From Kineosporia succinea (GTDB lineage Bacteria; Actinomycetota; Actinomycetes; Actinomycetales; Kineosporiaceae), in contig NZ_JAUSQZ010000001.1 in the NCBI RefSeq assembly GCF_030811555.1, positions 3,593,241-3,657,240 of the forward strand: a stretch of 64,000 nucleotides of DNA, given 5' to 3'. This document shows, in pieces, positions 48,547-59,579 of this stretch. Under the pieces are notes generated by a model. The model made no database searches and had not been told where the DNA came from. It was given only the letters and a program-made list of their open reading frames with translations. The position numbers and the translations under genes were made by a program. Within the stretch, counting starts at the first letter, position 1, and every line of letters begins with the position of its first letter.

Positions 48547-48951
48547 TCAGGCCGCGGCCTTGGTCTCCCAGAAGATCGTGCTGATCTCCTCGATCTTGGC
48601 CAGCAGCTGGTCGGCCACGGCCACGTCGGTGCTGCCCTTCGTGCCGCCGGCCCCCGCGAGCTTCGTGGCCTCGTTGAAGAGGACGTGCAGCTGCGGGTAC
48701 TTCTCGAAGTGAGGGGGCTTGAAGTAATCGGTCCACAGCACCCAGAGGTGGTGCTTCACCAGGTCGCTGCGCTCCTCCTTGATCGAGATCGCACGGTCCT
48801 TGAACACGGCGTCGTCGGAGGCGTTGTACTTCTCGATGCAGGCCTTGACCGACTGGGCCTCGATCTTGGCCTGGGCCGGGTCGTAGACGCCGCACGGAAG
48901 GTCGCAGTGAGCGCTGACCTCGACCGCGGTGAAGGCGTTGAGGAACCGCAT
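48547..48951 (-). CDS. sodN: Nickel superoxide dismutase
   Basis: This 134-residue precursor converts superoxide to oxygen and peroxide. The nickel hook HCDLPCGVYDP begins at residue 15, after a 14-residue propeptide that SodX should remove so that His1 and the two Cys bind Ni. The C-terminal helices (SIKEERSDLVKHHLWVLWTDYFKPPHFEKYP) are typical. AGGAG lies just before the ATG. It follows sodX by 57 bases on the same strand. Confidence 0.95.
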   Translation of the reverse strand: MRFLNAFTAVEVSAHCDLPCGVYDPAQAKIEAQSVKACIEKYNASDDAVFKDRAISIKEERSDLVKHHLWVLWTDYFKPPHFEKYPQLHVLFNEATKLAGAGGTKGSTDVAVADQLLAKIEEISTIFWETKAAA

Positions 48952-49008
48952 GGGTACTCCTGTTCGCGAGGCTAGAGGCTGAGGACTCGTAACCTACTCC
49001 GCGTGATC

Positions 49009-49359
49009 TCACTGTGCGCGTCGCGGGTGGGTGATCCGGCCCGGGTCGGGCCAGATCCGGAACAGGGCCATGGCCAGCACGTCCGCCTCGGGCACGGCGC
49101 CCACCAGCCACGAGTCGACGCCCTCGGCCGGGTTGTCCCGTTCGACCCACCATCCGCCCGGGTCGCGGAACGTCAGCCTTTTCACCGACAGCGGCCGGTC
49201 GCCCGGTAGCCGGACCACCGCCACCCGCCCGGCCTCGGCCCGTCCGCCCCAGTGCACCAGAATGCGGTCGCCGTCGCGCAGGGTGGGTTCCATCGACCGC
49301 CCGCGCACGATCACCTGACCGATCGGCAGCAGTGGCCGGAACGCCCGAGACGAACTCAT
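49009..49359 (-). CDS. sodX: Nickel SOD maturation protease SodX
   Basis: This 116-residue S26-type peptidase without a membrane anchor has the catalytic Ser22 in RGRSMEPTL and Lys60 in SVKRLTF, then ERDNP as in signal peptidases. It should cleave the SodN propeptide. Here sodX lies upstream of sodN, the reverse of the sodN-sodX order I expect from Streptomyces-type loci. Confidence 0.9.
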   Translation of the reverse strand: MSSSRAFRPLLPIGQVIVRGRSMEPTLRDGDRILVHWGGRAEAGRVAVVRLPGDRPLSVKRLTFRDPGGWWVERDNPAEGVDSWLVGAVPEADVLAMALFRIWPDPGRITHPRRAQ

Positions 49360-49559
49360 ACCTGATGGTCTCGCACGGGCACGCCAAAATCACCCTTGCC
49401 TGTCCGGACAGGTGTGGCACTATGGCGGCCACGGGTCACCCCCCGTTCAGTCGTGCCGGCCGTCACCACAGCCCACAGCGCTCCCACTCCCATCGCCCTA
49501 CCTCGGCGGTGTTCTCGTCGTTCCCGCCCGGCCCGTCGCGGCCCGTCCGGAGGTATCGC

Positions 49560-50840
<1,281 letters not shown>

Positions 50841-50928
50841 GCGGCAATTGCGGGGCAAGCGGTTGCATAAGGTTGCCCGGGCGAGGAAGAGTTCGCATCA
50901 CACGTCGGCTCACACCCTGCGAAGGCTC

Positions 50929-52008
50929 ATGGACGAGAATCGACCGGTCGTATCCGGAGCACCTCGGGAAGACTCCTTCGACACTGCTGTGCGGGGGTTC
51001 AACCGCCAGCAGGTCATGGAGTACATGGCCCGCACGCACGAGTTGCTCACCACGCTCGAGCGTCAGCTCGCGGTCGCGCGCGCCGACGGCCAGCGGGCCC
51101 GCGCGGGGGCGGAGGCCGCGGTCGCCGAGGCCGAGAGGCTCCGGGCCCAGGTCGAGGAACTCAACAGCGTCCCCAAGCCGCAGCCGGTGCACGCCGAGCT
51201 CAGCGACCGGATGGCCCAGATCCTGCGGCTGGCCAACGAAGAGGCCGAGCAGGAGCGGTCGCGGGCAAGTGACGAGATCATCCGGCTCCGGCAGGACACC
51301 CAGGCCGAGGCCGAGCGCATCGTCACCCAGGCCCGCGCCGAGGCCGAACGCGAGGTGGAGCAGGCCCGCGGCACCGCCGTGCAGGAGCTGAACATCGCCC
51401 GCGACACGGCGAGCCGCGAGCTGGCCGACGCCCGGCAGACCGCCGAGCACGAGCTGAACCGGGCGCGCGCCGAGGCCGAGATCACCATCACCTCGGCGCG
51501 GACCGAGGCCGACCAGCTCCGGCTCGACTCGGTGCGGCACGCGGAGCACCTGATCGACGACGCGCAGCGCCGCTCCGGCGCCGTGAACGGGCTGGCCGCC
51601 CAGCGTCTCGACGCGCTCACCGGCACCCACGGCGAGGCCGTCAGCCGGCTGGCCCAGATCCGCGATGTGCTGAGCCAGCTGCTGGTCGCCGACGCCTCGG
51701 CCGGCTCGCTGTCGGCCGCGGTCGAGGCCGCCATGAACAACCGCGACGACCTGCTGAACAAGGCCGAGTCCGAGGCCGTCGAGGGCGAGATCTACGACGA
51801 GGCGCTGCCGCCCGACCTGCACGAGGTGCACGAGGTCATCGACGTGCGCGACGACTCGTTCGCCCACCTGCGGGATCCCGACGCCGACCTCAACATCGAC
51901 CCGCGCGACCCCCTGGGCACCGGCTCGATCGATCTGCGTGGCGCCCACGTCTCGGGTGTGAGCGTGGTCACAGGATCCTCACGGGCGGGGGCGAACGGGT
52001 CGCACTAG
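50929..52008 (+). CDS. DivIVA/Scy-FilP-like coiled-coil protein
   Basis: This 359-residue protein has a DivIVA-like N-terminal segment (FDTAVRGFNRQQVMEYMARTHELLTTLERQL, about residues 16-47), then a long heptad-rich coiled coil (about 95-260, e.g. AEAERIVTQARAEAEREVEQ), and an acidic C-terminal tail (DLHEVHEVIDVRDDSFAHLRD). Such proteins organise polar growth or form filaments in actinobacteria. The start at 50929 follows a weak GAAGG. Its exact role is inferred from shape only. Confidence 0.75.
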   Translation: MDENRPVVSGAPREDSFDTAVRGFNRQQVMEYMARTHELLTTLERQLAVARADGQRARAGAEAAVAEAERLRAQVEELNSVPKPQPVHAELSDRMAQILRLANEEAEQERSRASDEIIRLRQDTQAEAERIVTQARAEAEREVEQARGTAVQELNIARDTASRELADARQTAEHELNRARAEAEITITSARTEADQLRLDSVRHAEHLIDDAQRRSGAVNGLAAQRLDALTGTHGEAVSRLAQIRDVLSQLLVADASAGSLSAAVEAAMNNRDDLLNKAESEAVEGEIYDEALPPDLHEVHEVIDVRDDSFAHLRDPDADLNIDPRDPLGTGSIDLRGAHVSGVSVVTGSSRAGANGSH

Positions 52009-52018
52009 CGTCGTTCGC

Positions 52019-52987
52019 ATGCTGGCTGCCTTCGTCACGCGCACCGATGCCGACAACCCCCTCCAGGCCCTGGAGGTGGGGGAGCGTCCCGCCCCCGAGG
52101 TTCCCCAGGGCTGGGCGCGGGTGCGGCTGAAGGCGGCGAGCCTGAACCATCACGACCTGTGGAGCCTTCGCGGCGTCGGTCTTCCGGACGAGCGCCTGCC
52201 GATGATCCTGGGGTGTGACGGCGCCGGGCTCGACGACGAGGGCAACGAGGTCATCGTGCACTCGGTGATCAGTTCACCGGGATGGCGCGGCGACGAGACC
52301 CTCGACCCGCGCCGCAGTCTGCTCTCCGAGGTGCACCAGGGCACGCTGGCCGACGAGGTGGTCGTGCCGAAGGGCAACCTGGTGCCCAAGCCCGCCGGGC
52401 TGAGCTGGGAGGAGGCCGCCTGCCTGCCCACGGCCTGGCTCACCGCCTATCGCATGCTGTTCACGCAGGGGCAGGTGGTGCCCGGCCAGACGATCCTGGT
52501 GCAGGGCGCGGGCGGTGGCGTCGCCACCGCGCTGATCGCCCTGGGCCGGGCCGCCGGGGTGCGGGTGTGGGTCACGAGCCGCGACGAGGCCAAGCGCTCG
52601 CGAGCGGTCGAGCTGGGGGCCGACCAGGCCTTCGAGAGCGGGGCCCGGCTTCCGGAGCGGGTGGACGCGGTGATGGAGACTGTGGGCGCGGCCACCTGGA
52701 GTCACTCGGTCAAGTCACTGAAACCCGGTGGGGCGATCGTGATCTGCGGGGCCACCAGTGGCGCGGCGCCGAAGAACGCCGAGCTCAACCGCATCTTCTT
52801 CCTGCAGCTACGGGTGCTGGGCTCGACCATGGGCACCCGCGAGGAGCTCGGCCGGCTGGCGCAGTTCCTGCGCAGCAGCGGGGTGCGCCCGAAGATCGAC
52901 ACGGTGCTGCCCCTCGAGCGTGCCCGGGAGGGGTTCGAGAAGCTGCTCGGGGGAGACGTGGTGGGCAAGGTCGTCTTCAGTTCTTGA
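52019..52987 (+). CDS. Zinc-type alcohol dehydrogenase-like (MDR) oxidoreductase
   Basis: This 322-residue medium-chain dehydrogenase has LKAASLNHHDLWSLRGVGLP, ILGCDGAG, and a cofactor domain with LVQGAGGGVATALIALGRAAG (NAD(P) loop), then VMETVGAATWSHSVKSLKPGGAIVICGAT. The structural four-cysteine zinc loop is absent, as in quinone oxidoreductase-like members. The substrate is unknown. It starts 10 bases after the coiled-coil gene and ends with a hairpin. Confidence 0.87.
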   Translation: MLAAFVTRTDADNPLQALEVGERPAPEVPQGWARVRLKAASLNHHDLWSLRGVGLPDERLPMILGCDGAGLDDEGNEVIVHSVISSPGWRGDETLDPRRSLLSEVHQGTLADEVVVPKGNLVPKPAGLSWEEAACLPTAWLTAYRMLFTQGQVVPGQTILVQGAGGGVATALIALGRAAGVRVWVTSRDEAKRSRAVELGADQAFESGARLPERVDAVMETVGAATWSHSVKSLKPGGAIVICGATSGAAPKNAELNRIFFLQLRVLGSTMGTREELGRLAQFLRSSGVRPKIDTVLPLERAREGFEKLLGGDVVGKVVFSS

Positions 52988-52993
52988 AAATGA

Positions 52994-53039
52994 GGGACGC
53001 GTCGGTGACCTCACGTACTCGAGGCGACCGACGCGTCCC
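52994..53039. terminator. Hairpin between MDR and SGNH genes, repeat-family member
   Basis: GGGACGCGTCGGTGACCTC pairs with GAGGCGACCGACGCGTCCC (two mismatches) around an 8-base loop. The right arm is the complement of the 20-mer that forms the left arm of the hairpin at 25730. Confidence 0.75.
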
Positions 53040-53053
53040 CCGTTCTCGGTGTT

Positions 53054-53689
53054 CTAGGGCCGCTGCACGTTGAGCCACTCGTACCAGCCGTTGTGCAGAA
53101 CCAGCCAGGCGATCAGGCCGTAACCGGCCTGACGGGGATGCTCACCGTCGCCCGCGGCCAGGTCGGTCAGCCAGTCCTCGTGCGCGTACAGCGGGTCGAA
53201 GCAGTCGACGTAGGAAACGCCCCGGCGACGGCAGACGTCGCTGAAAGTGGCCGACAGCTCCTCGATCCGGGAGTTCAGCTCGTTGTCGGCCGAGGGCGGC
53301 GGCCCGACCACGAAGGCGGGCAGCCGGCGGGCGTGCGCGTCGTCGAGCATGTTGGCCAGGTTCAGCCGCGAGCGCGGGATGCTCAGCCCGGCCTCCACAT
53401 CCGCCCGGCCCAGCCCGATGACGACGCGGTGTTCCCCCTGGTGGTCACCGAACCGGCGTGCGGTCTCCTGCCACCAGCGGGCGCCCAGGTCGGCGGTGTT
53501 CTCGCCCGGGACGCCGAGAGTGTAGACGGACAGCGACATCTCGTCCTGCGGGGTGCGGGCCGCGACCCGCCCCACCCAGCCCAGGGCCTTGGGGTCGCCG
53601 ACCCCGGAGACCAGCGCGTCACCGACCACGCAGATCCGGACCTCCGGAACCCCCGCGGGGGCCCCGGAGCTGTGCCGTAACCGGCTCAC
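53054..53689 (-). CDS. SGNH-fold protein lacking catalytic Ser and Asn
   Basis: This 211-residue protein aligns with actinobacterial SGNH/GDSL hydrolases: VRICVVGDALVSGVGDPKALGWVGRVAAR, then LGVPGENTADL, VVIGLGRADVEAG, and DGEHPRQAGY near the end. The block I GDS is GDA (Ala25) and the block III FGVND is LGRAD (Ala96), while the late Asp/His motif remains. It is likely inactive as an esterase, or has changed chemistry. The GTG start overlaps the DUF6104 stop by 4 bases. Confidence 0.85.
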   Translation of the reverse strand: MSRLRHSSGAPAGVPEVRICVVGDALVSGVGDPKALGWVGRVAARTPQDEMSLSVYTLGVPGENTADLGARWWQETARRFGDHQGEHRVVIGLGRADVEAGLSIPRSRLNLANMLDDAHARRLPAFVVGPPPSADNELNSRIEELSATFSDVCRRRGVSYVDCFDPLYAHEDWLTDLAAGDGEHPRQAGYGLIAWLVLHNGWYEWLNVQRP

Positions 53690-53871
53690 TGGACCTCGTC
53701 GTCATCGTCGTCGAGCCGGGCCAGCCAGGTCGCGAGGCGTTCGACCGGGGTCTCGAAATCCGGGTTCAGATCGACGAAATGCCTGAGCTGCTCCGCCAGC
53801 CAGGCGAACGTCACCTCTTCGTCGCCCCGGCGTTGCTCGAGCTCCTCGATCCCTCGGTCGGTGAAGTACAT
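53686..53871 (-). CDS. DUF6104 family small protein
   Basis: This 61-residue acidic protein starts MYFTDRGIEELEQRRGDEEVTFAWLAEQLRHFVDLNPDFE (split) and ends LARLDDDDDEVQ. This pattern is shared by small actinobacterial proteins next to kgd. An upstream in-frame ATG (53897) would add nine residues. It is translationally coupled to the SGNH gene (GTGA overlap). The function is unknown. Confidence 0.8.
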   Translation of the reverse strand: MYFTDRGIEELEQRRGDEEVTFAWLAEQLRHFVDLNPDFETPVERLATWLARLDDDDDEVQ

Positions 53872-53953
53872 GGGTCGTATTCTGTCCGACTTCATCCGCA
53901 AGATCTCGTAGGTGGGGCGGTTGGGCACTGCGATGTCATGGAAACGGTGGTGA

Positions 53954-54005
53954 CACGAGAACGGCCCCTCAACCCCGGGCTCGGGGTCGAGGGGCCGTTC
54001 TCGTG
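53954..54005 (-). terminator. Strong hairpin after kgd
   Basis: CACGAGAACGGCCCCTC pairs perfectly with its complement (17 bp), with an inner ACCCCG/CGGGGT stem and GGCT loop. It begins 4 bases after the kgd stop. Confidence 0.9.
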
Positions 54006-54008
54006 CTG

Positions 54009-57000
54009 TCAGCGGTTGAACGCCTGCGCGATCAGGGCCGCCTGCTCCGCCTGGTGCTTCTTCGCCGAGCCGGTGGCCGGGGAGGCCGCAGCCGGACGGG
54101 AGATGCGCAGCAACGGACGCCCACCCAGGTCCTGCGGGAGGCTCAGGGCGATGTGCGGCCAGGGACCCTGGTTGGCCGGCTCGTCCTGCACCCACACCAG
54201 CTGGGCGTCGCGGTACGGGTCGATCGCCGCGCGCACGCCCTCGGCGTCGAGCGGGTAGAGCTGCTCCATCCGCACGATCGCCGTGTTGGTGTCGCCGCGC
54301 TTGGTGCGCTCCGCCACCAGGTCGTGGTAGATCTTCCCGCTGCACAGCAGCACCCGGTCGACCTGGCCGAGCTTGGTGGTGTCGGGGATCACCGGGCGGA
54401 ACTCACCGCTGGTGAACTCCTCGATCGGCGACACCGCGGCCTTCAGCCGGAGCATCGACTTCGGCGTGAACACCACCAGCGGCTTGCGCGGCTTGGCGTA
54501 GGCCTGGCGGCGCAGCAGGTGGAAGTAGCTCGCCGGGGTCGACGGCTGGGCGACGAACATGTTGTTCTCGGCGCACAGCTGCAGGTAGCGCTCGATGCGG
54601 GCACTGGAGTGGTCGGGCCCCTGACCCTCGTAGCCGTGGGGGAGCAGCAGCGTCACCGACGACCGCTGGCCCCACTTCTGCTCGGACGAGGAGATGAACT
54701 CGTCGACGATGGTCTGGGCGCCGTTGGCGAAGTCACCGAACTGCGCCTCCCAGAGCACCAGGGCGTCGGGCCGCTCGACCGAGTAGCCGTACTCGAAGCC
54801 CATCGCCGCGAACTCGGACAGCAGCGAGTCGTAGATCCAGAACTTGCCCTGGTCGCTGCTCAGGTTGAGCAGCGGGGTCCACTCCTCGGCCGTGATCTTG
54901 TCGGTCAGCACGGCGTGCCGCTGGGTGAACGTGCCGCGCCGGGTGTCCTGACCGGTGAACCGCACGTTCGTGCCGTCCATCAGGATCGAGCCGAGTGCCA
55001 GCATCTCGCCGAACGCCCAGTCGACGCCGCCCTCGGACGCCATCGCCGCGCGGCGCTCGAGGAGTGTCTGCAGCTTCGGGTGCACCGAGAAGCCCTGCGG
55101 CGGTGAGACGTACGCGTCACCGATGCGCTTGAGCACCTCGGCCGGCACCGCGCTCGCGTGGCCGTTGGTGGCGGCGTTGTCGAGCTGCTGCGCCTGGGGC
55201 AGGTCGAGGCCGGCCGTGACGTCGCGGTTCACCGTGGGCGGGTGGTTCACCGTGTCGCGGGTCTCGGCGAAGACGCGCTCCAGCTGCTGCTGGTAGTCGC
55301 GCAGCGCCTGCTCGGCCTCTTCGACGGTGATGTCGCCGCGCCCGATCAGGCCCTCGGTGTAGAGCTTGCGCACACTCCGCTTGGCCTCGATCAGGTTGTA
55401 CATCAGCGGCTGGGTCATCGAGGGGTCGTCGCCCTCGTTGTGGCCGCGGCGGCGGTAGCAGACCATGTCGATGACGACGTCCTTGTCGAACGCCATCCGG
55501 AACTCGAAGGCCAGCTGCGCCACCCGGACGCAGGCCTCCGGGTCGTCACCGTTCACGTGGAAGATCGGCGCCTGGATCATGCGGGCGGCGTCGGTGCAGT
55601 AGACCGACGAACGCGACGACGACGGGGCGGTGGTGAAGCCGACCTGGTTGTTGATGACCACGTGCACCGTGCCGCCGGTGCGGTAGCCCCGCAGCTGCGA
55701 CAGGTTCAGCGTCTCGGTGACCACGCCCTGGCCGGCGAAGGCCGCGTCGCCGTGCAGCAGCACCGGCAGCACCGAGAAGATCTCGCCCTGCCGGTTGAGC
55801 CGGTCCTGCTTGGCCCGGGCCACACCCTCCAGCACCGGGTTGACCGCCTCCAGGTGGGAGGGGTTCGCGGCGAGGTAGACCTTCGTCTTCTCGCCGGTGT
55901 CGGCCGTGTAGGTGCCCTCGGTGCCGAGGTGGTACTTCACGTCGCCGGAACCCTGCACACTGCGTGGGTCCTGCTGGCCCTCGAACTCACGGAAGATCTG
56001 GCCGTAGCTCTTGCCCGCGATGTTGGCCAGCACGTTCAGCCGGCCGCGGTGCGGCATGCCGATGCAGACCTCGTCGAGCTGGGCCCGCGCGGAGAAGGTG
56101 AGCAGCTCGTCGAGCAGGGCGATGACCGACTCGCCACCCTCGAGGCTGAACCGCTTCTGGCCGACGAACTTCGTCTGCAGGAAGGTCTCGAACGCCTCGG
56201 CCGCGTTGAGGCGGCCCAGGATGCGCAGCTGCTCCTCGCGACCGGGCTTGGCGTACGGCCGCTCCAGCCGGGCCTGCAGCCAGCGCCGCTGCTCCGGGTC
56301 CTGGATGTGCATGTACTCGATACCGACCGTGCGGCAGTAGGTGTCGCGCAGCACGCCGAGGATGTGGCGCAGCTTGGCCATCGGCTTGCCGCCGAAACCG
56401 CCGGTCGGCACCTCACGTTCGAGGTCCCACAGGGTGAGGCCGTGCGTGGTGATGTCGAGGTCGGGGTGACGGCGCTGCTTGTACTCCAGCGGGTCGGTGT
56501 CGGCCATCAGGTGACCACGCACGCGGTAGGAGTGGATGAGCTCCTGCACGCGGGCGGTCTTGTTGATGTCGTCGTCGTGCGAGACCGAGATGTCCCGCAC
56601 CCAGCGCACCGGCTCGTAGGGCAGGCGCAGCGACCGGAAAATACGGTCGTAGAAGCCGTCTTCGCCGAGCAGCTTGCTGTGCACGATGCGCAGGAACTCG
56701 CCGGACCCGGCGCCCTGGATGATGCGGTGGTCGTAGGTCGACGTCAGCGTCATCATCTTGCTGACCGCGAGCCGGGCGATGGTCTCTTCCGAGGCGCCCT
56801 GGTACTCGGCCGGGTAGTCCATCGCCCCGACGCCGATGATGGTGCCCTGCCCCTTCATCAGCCGCGGCACGGAGTGCACGGTGCCGATGGTGCCGGGGTT
56901 GGTCAGGCTCAGCGTGGTGCCCGCGAAGTCGTCGGCCCCGAGCTTGCCGCCGCGCGCGCGGCGCACGACGTCCTCGTAGGCGGCCCAGAACTCGGCGAAG

Positions 57001-57845
57001 TCCATGCCGTCGCAGTGCCGGATGTTCGGCACCAGCAGCTGACGGCTGCCGTCGGGCTTGGGCATGTCGATCGCGATGCCCAGGTTGATGTGCGCCGGCT
57101 GCACGATGGCCGGCTTGCCCTCCTCCTCGGTGTAGGAGGCGTTCATCGACGGCATCAGTTCGAGCGCCTCGACCAGCGCGAAGCCGATCAGGTGGGTGAA
57201 CGACACCTTGCCGCCGCGCGAGCGGGCCAGGTGGTTGTTGATGACGATGCGGTTGTCGATGAGGAGCTTCGCCGGGACGGCCCGCACGCTGGTGGCGGTG
57301 GGCACCTCCAGGCTGGCCTCCATGTTGGTCACGACCCGGGCGGCGGGGCCCTTCAGCCGGGTGACCTGGGGCGCGTCCTGGCTCGCGGGGGCCGGTGAGG
57401 TGCTGGCCGGTTCGCGAGGGGTGCGGGCGGCCGGGAGCGTGGCCGGCTTGGCGGGCTCCTTGGTGGGGGACTTGGCCACGGAGGCGGGTTGCTGCGCCGG
57501 CGCGGCCTGGCCCGGACCCGCGCTGCCCACGGCCGGCGAGGCCGGCTTCGGGTCGGCGGGCTGGGCTGCAGGCTTCGGTGGCTGCAGCGCGGAGGTCGCG
57601 ACCGGACGGCCGTCGGCCGACCCGTTCGCGCCGGCCGCGGGGATGGTGTCCGAGGGATCGGAGTGCGACTCGTCAGACGGCCGCGAGCTGGTCCGCAGGT
57701 GCGGGGTCTCGGACGGCTGGTAGTCCGCGAAGAATTCCCACCAGGCGGGATCCACGGAGGACTTGTCTGCCAGGTACTGCTGGTAAAGCTCGTCGACCAG
57801 CCACTCGTTCGGTCCGAACTCGGTCACCACAGGCTCGGAGGACAC
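54009..57845 (-). CDS. kgd: Multifunctional 2-oxoglutarate decarboxylase/dehydrogenase Kgd
   Basis: This 1278-residue actinobacterial fusion protein has four parts. An E1 N-terminal peptide ([33 protein letters not shown]) is followed by a Pro/Ala-rich linker (about 45-165) without a lipoyl domain. An E2 acyltransferase core comes next ([36 protein letters not shown]). The last part is a full ThDP-dependent E1 ([40 protein letters not shown]). It acts in the TCA cycle as 2-oxoglutarate dehydrogenase E1/E2 or decarboxylase. The start is GTG at 57845 with AAGG upstream. No frameshift was seen. Confidence 0.95.
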   Translation of the reverse strand: MSSEPVVTEFGPNEWLVDELYQQYLADKSSVDPAWWEFFADYQPSETPHLRTSSRPSDESHSDPSDTIPAAGANGSADGRPVATSALQPPKPAAQPADPKPASPAVGSAGPGQAAPAQQPASVAKSPTKEPAKPATLPAARTPREPASTSPAPASQDAPQVTRLKGPAARVVTNMEASLEVPTATSVRAVPAKLLIDNRIVINNHLARSRGGKVSFTHLIGFALVEALELMPSMNASYTEEEGKPAIVQPAHINLGIAIDMPKPDGSRQLLVPNIRHCDGMDFAEFWAAYEDVVRRARGGKLGADDFAGTTLSLTNPGTIGTVHSVPRLMKGQGTIIGVGAMDYPAEYQGASEETIARLAVSKMMTLTSTYDHRIIQGAGSGEFLRIVHSKLLGEDGFYDRIFRSLRLPYEPVRWVRDISVSHDDDINKTARVQELIHSYRVRGHLMADTDPLEYKQRRHPDLDITTHGLTLWDLEREVPTGGFGGKPMAKLRHILGVLRDTYCRTVGIEYMHIQDPEQRRWLQARLERPYAKPGREEQLRILGRLNAAEAFETFLQTKFVGQKRFSLEGGESVIALLDELLTFSARAQLDEVCIGMPHRGRLNVLANIAGKSYGQIFREFEGQQDPRSVQGSGDVKYHLGTEGTYTADTGEKTKVYLAANPSHLEAVNPVLEGVARAKQDRLNRQGEIFSVLPVLLHGDAAFAGQGVVTETLNLSQLRGYRTGGTVHVVINNQVGFTTAPSSSRSSVYCTDAARMIQAPIFHVNGDDPEACVRVAQLAFEFRMAFDKDVVIDMVCYRRRGHNEGDDPSMTQPLMYNLIEAKRSVRKLYTEGLIGRGDITVEEAEQALRDYQQQLERVFAETRDTVNHPPTVNRDVTAGLDLPQAQQLDNAATNGHASAVPAEVLKRIGDAYVSPPQGFSVHPKLQTLLERRAAMASEGGVDWAFGEMLALGSILMDGTNVRFTGQDTRRGTFTQRHAVLTDKITAEEWTPLLNLSSDQGKFWIYDSLLSEFAAMGFEYGYSVERPDALVLWEAQFGDFANGAQTIVDEFISSSEQKWGQRSSVTLLLPHGYEGQGPDHSSARIERYLQLCAENNMFVAQPSTPASYFHLLRRQAYAKPRKPLVVFTPKSMLRLKAAVSPIEEFTSGEFRPVIPDTTKLGQVDRVLLCSGKIYHDLVAERTKRGDTNTAIVRMEQLYPLDAEGVRAAIDPYRDAQLVWVQDEPANQGPWPHIALSLPQDLGGRPLLRISRPAAASPATGSAKKHQAEQAALIAQAFNR

Positions 57846-58184
57846 GGCGAGAATCGCCTTCTTTCAGTGCGGGGCTGAAGGGTACGTCAACCCTAACCCG
57901 ATCGAGTGGGGCCGCGAGGTATTAGCACTTCCACTCGCCGTCGCCAGGGGGTGGTCTGCGCCACCTGCCGCACCTGACCTGCCGTAAGATGGTTCGACCA
58001 TGCCTTCACGAAGGTGCCGGCCTCAGGCCGGCTTACCCCAGTCCCGGCCGCGCGCGCGTCGCGCGGCATCCACCCCTGGCTCCGGCCGGCCGTCCTCCGG
58101 GTCCGCCCGTAACGGTCCGCTCCCGGCGCAGTCCCCGGCCGGATCTGCCTCGGTTCTCGCGACCGGCCCCGGTGGGCCCGTCTC
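57846..58184. other. Divergent region between kgd and CNNM genes
   Basis: This 339-base gap carries promoters for both directions by position. A 62-codon Pro/Arg/Ser-rich frame (58000-58188) ends inside the next ATG, but its composition looks like chance. No clear operator was recognised. Confidence 0.45.
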
Positions 58185-59579
58185 ATGACCGAATGGATAC
58201 TCCTCGGCCTCGGCGTGCTCCTCACGCTGGGAACGGCGATCTTCGTCGCGGCCGAGTTCTCTCTCGTCGCGCTCGACCGGTCCACCGTCGAGCGGGCGAT
58301 CGAATCCGGTGACAAGCGCGCCCCCGGAGTCCTCGCGGCCATCCGTACCCTCTCGACACAGCTCTCCGGGGCACAGGTCGGCATCACGATCACCACGCTG
58401 GTGGTCGGCTACCTGGTGCGCCCGTCGCTGGCGTCGCTGCTCGAGGGCCCGGCGGAGGCGGTCGGCCTGACCGGCGCGGCCGTCGGCTCCGTGAGCGTGG
58501 CGGTCGCGCTGATCGTGGCCACCGGGTTCTCGATGGTGGTCGGCGAGCTGATCCCCAAGAACCTGGCCATCTCGGTGCCGCTGCCCACCGCGCGGGTGGT
58601 CGCCGGCCCCCAGCGGGCCTTCTCCACCGTGATGAAGCCCCTGATCACCGTGCTCAACGGCTCGGCCAACCGGCTGCTGCGCGCGGTCGGGGTGGAGCCA
58701 CAGGAAGAGCTGTCCGCGGGCCGTTCGCCGGAGGAACTGGCGGCGCTGGTGCGGCACTCGGCCGCGGCCGGCACGCTCGACCAGCAGACGGCCACCCTGC
58801 TGACCCGCTCGCTGGGCTTCGCCGGTCGCTCCGCGGCCGACGTGATGACGCCCCGCGTGCGCATGCTCGTGCTGCAGCGCGACGACACCGCCTCCGCGGT
58901 CATCACGCTGGCCCGGCGCACCGGTCACTCCCGTTTCCCGGTCGTCGAGGGCGATCTCGACGACGTCGTCGGCGTGGTGCACCTGAAGAGTGCGGTGGCC
59001 GTACCGATGGAGCGCCGGGACGAGGTGCCGGTCGCGGCGATCATGTCCGAGGCCCTGCGGGTGCCGGAGACCATGCGGCTCGACCCGCTGCTGGTCGAGC
59101 TGCGGGCCCTGGGCCTGCAGCTGGCCGTGGTGGTGGACGAGTACGGCGGCACCGCGGGTGTCGTCACCCTGGAGGACGTGGTCGAGGAGCTGGTCGGCGA
59201 CGTGTCCGACGAGCACGACCGCAGTCGTCCGGGCATCGTGCGCCGCCGTGACGGGGCCTGGCTGGTGCCGGGGCTGATGCGGCCCGACGAGGTGCGCGAG
59301 CGCACCGGCGTCGACGTGCCCGACGGGCACGCCTACGAGACGCTCGGCGGATTCGTGATGGCCGGGCTCGGGCGGATCCCGGCCGTCGGTGACGAGGTGG
59401 TCCTCGAGGGGGCCCGGGTGCGGGTGGAACGAATGGACGGACGTCGCGTCGACCGGGTGCGTCTGGTGCTCGAGGGCGCCACGCCGGTCCGTGGAACCGA
59501 GGTACGCACCATCAAGGACATCACCGAGGCCGGGCCCGACCCGGTGTTCTCGATCTCCGGGGCCCGGGGGCAGTCGTGA
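58185..59579 (+). CDS. CNNM/CorC-type membrane protein (hemolysin family) with transporter-associated domain
   Basis: This 464-residue protein has an N-terminal DUF21/CNNM membrane domain (ILLGLGVLLTLGTAIFVAAEFSLVALDRS; VVGELIPKNLAISVP), two CBS domains (VMTPRVRMLVLQRDDTASAV; VDEYGGTAGVVTLEDVVEELVGDVSDEHD) and a CorC_HlyC domain (VPGLMRPDEVRERTGVDVPD). It probably takes part in Mg2+ or other cation transport. It overlaps the next, related gene by 4 bases (GTGA). Confidence 0.9.
   Translation: MTEWILLGLGVLLTLGTAIFVAAEFSLVALDRSTVERAIESGDKRAPGVLAAIRTLSTQLSGAQVGITITTLVVGYLVRPSLASLLEGPAEAVGLTGAAVGSVSVAVALIVATGFSMVVGELIPKNLAISVPLPTARVVAGPQRAFSTVMKPLITVLNGSANRLLRAVGVEPQEELSAGRSPEELAALVRHSAAAGTLDQQTATLLTRSLGFAGRSAADVMTPRVRMLVLQRDDTASAVITLARRTGHSRFPVVEGDLDDVVGVVHLKSAVAVPMERRDEVPVAAIMSEALRVPETMRLDPLLVELRALGLQLAVVVDEYGGTAGVVTLEDVVEELVGDVSDEHDRSRPGIVRRRDGAWLVPGLMRPDEVRERTGVDVPDGHAYETLGGFVMAGLGRIPAVGDEVVLEGARVRVERMDGRRVDRVRLVLEGATPVRGTEVRTIKDITEAGPDPVFSISGARGQS

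Noticed and set aside
55158-57398. Open frame of about 746 codons antisense to kgd
   Set aside because: Same effect of codon bias; no motif, and kgd is certain.
58000-58188. 62-codon Pro/Arg/Ser-rich leader peptide overlapping the CNNM start
   Set aside because: No ribosome site or homology that I can see; composition typical of chance frames. Kept only as a note in the intergenic entry.
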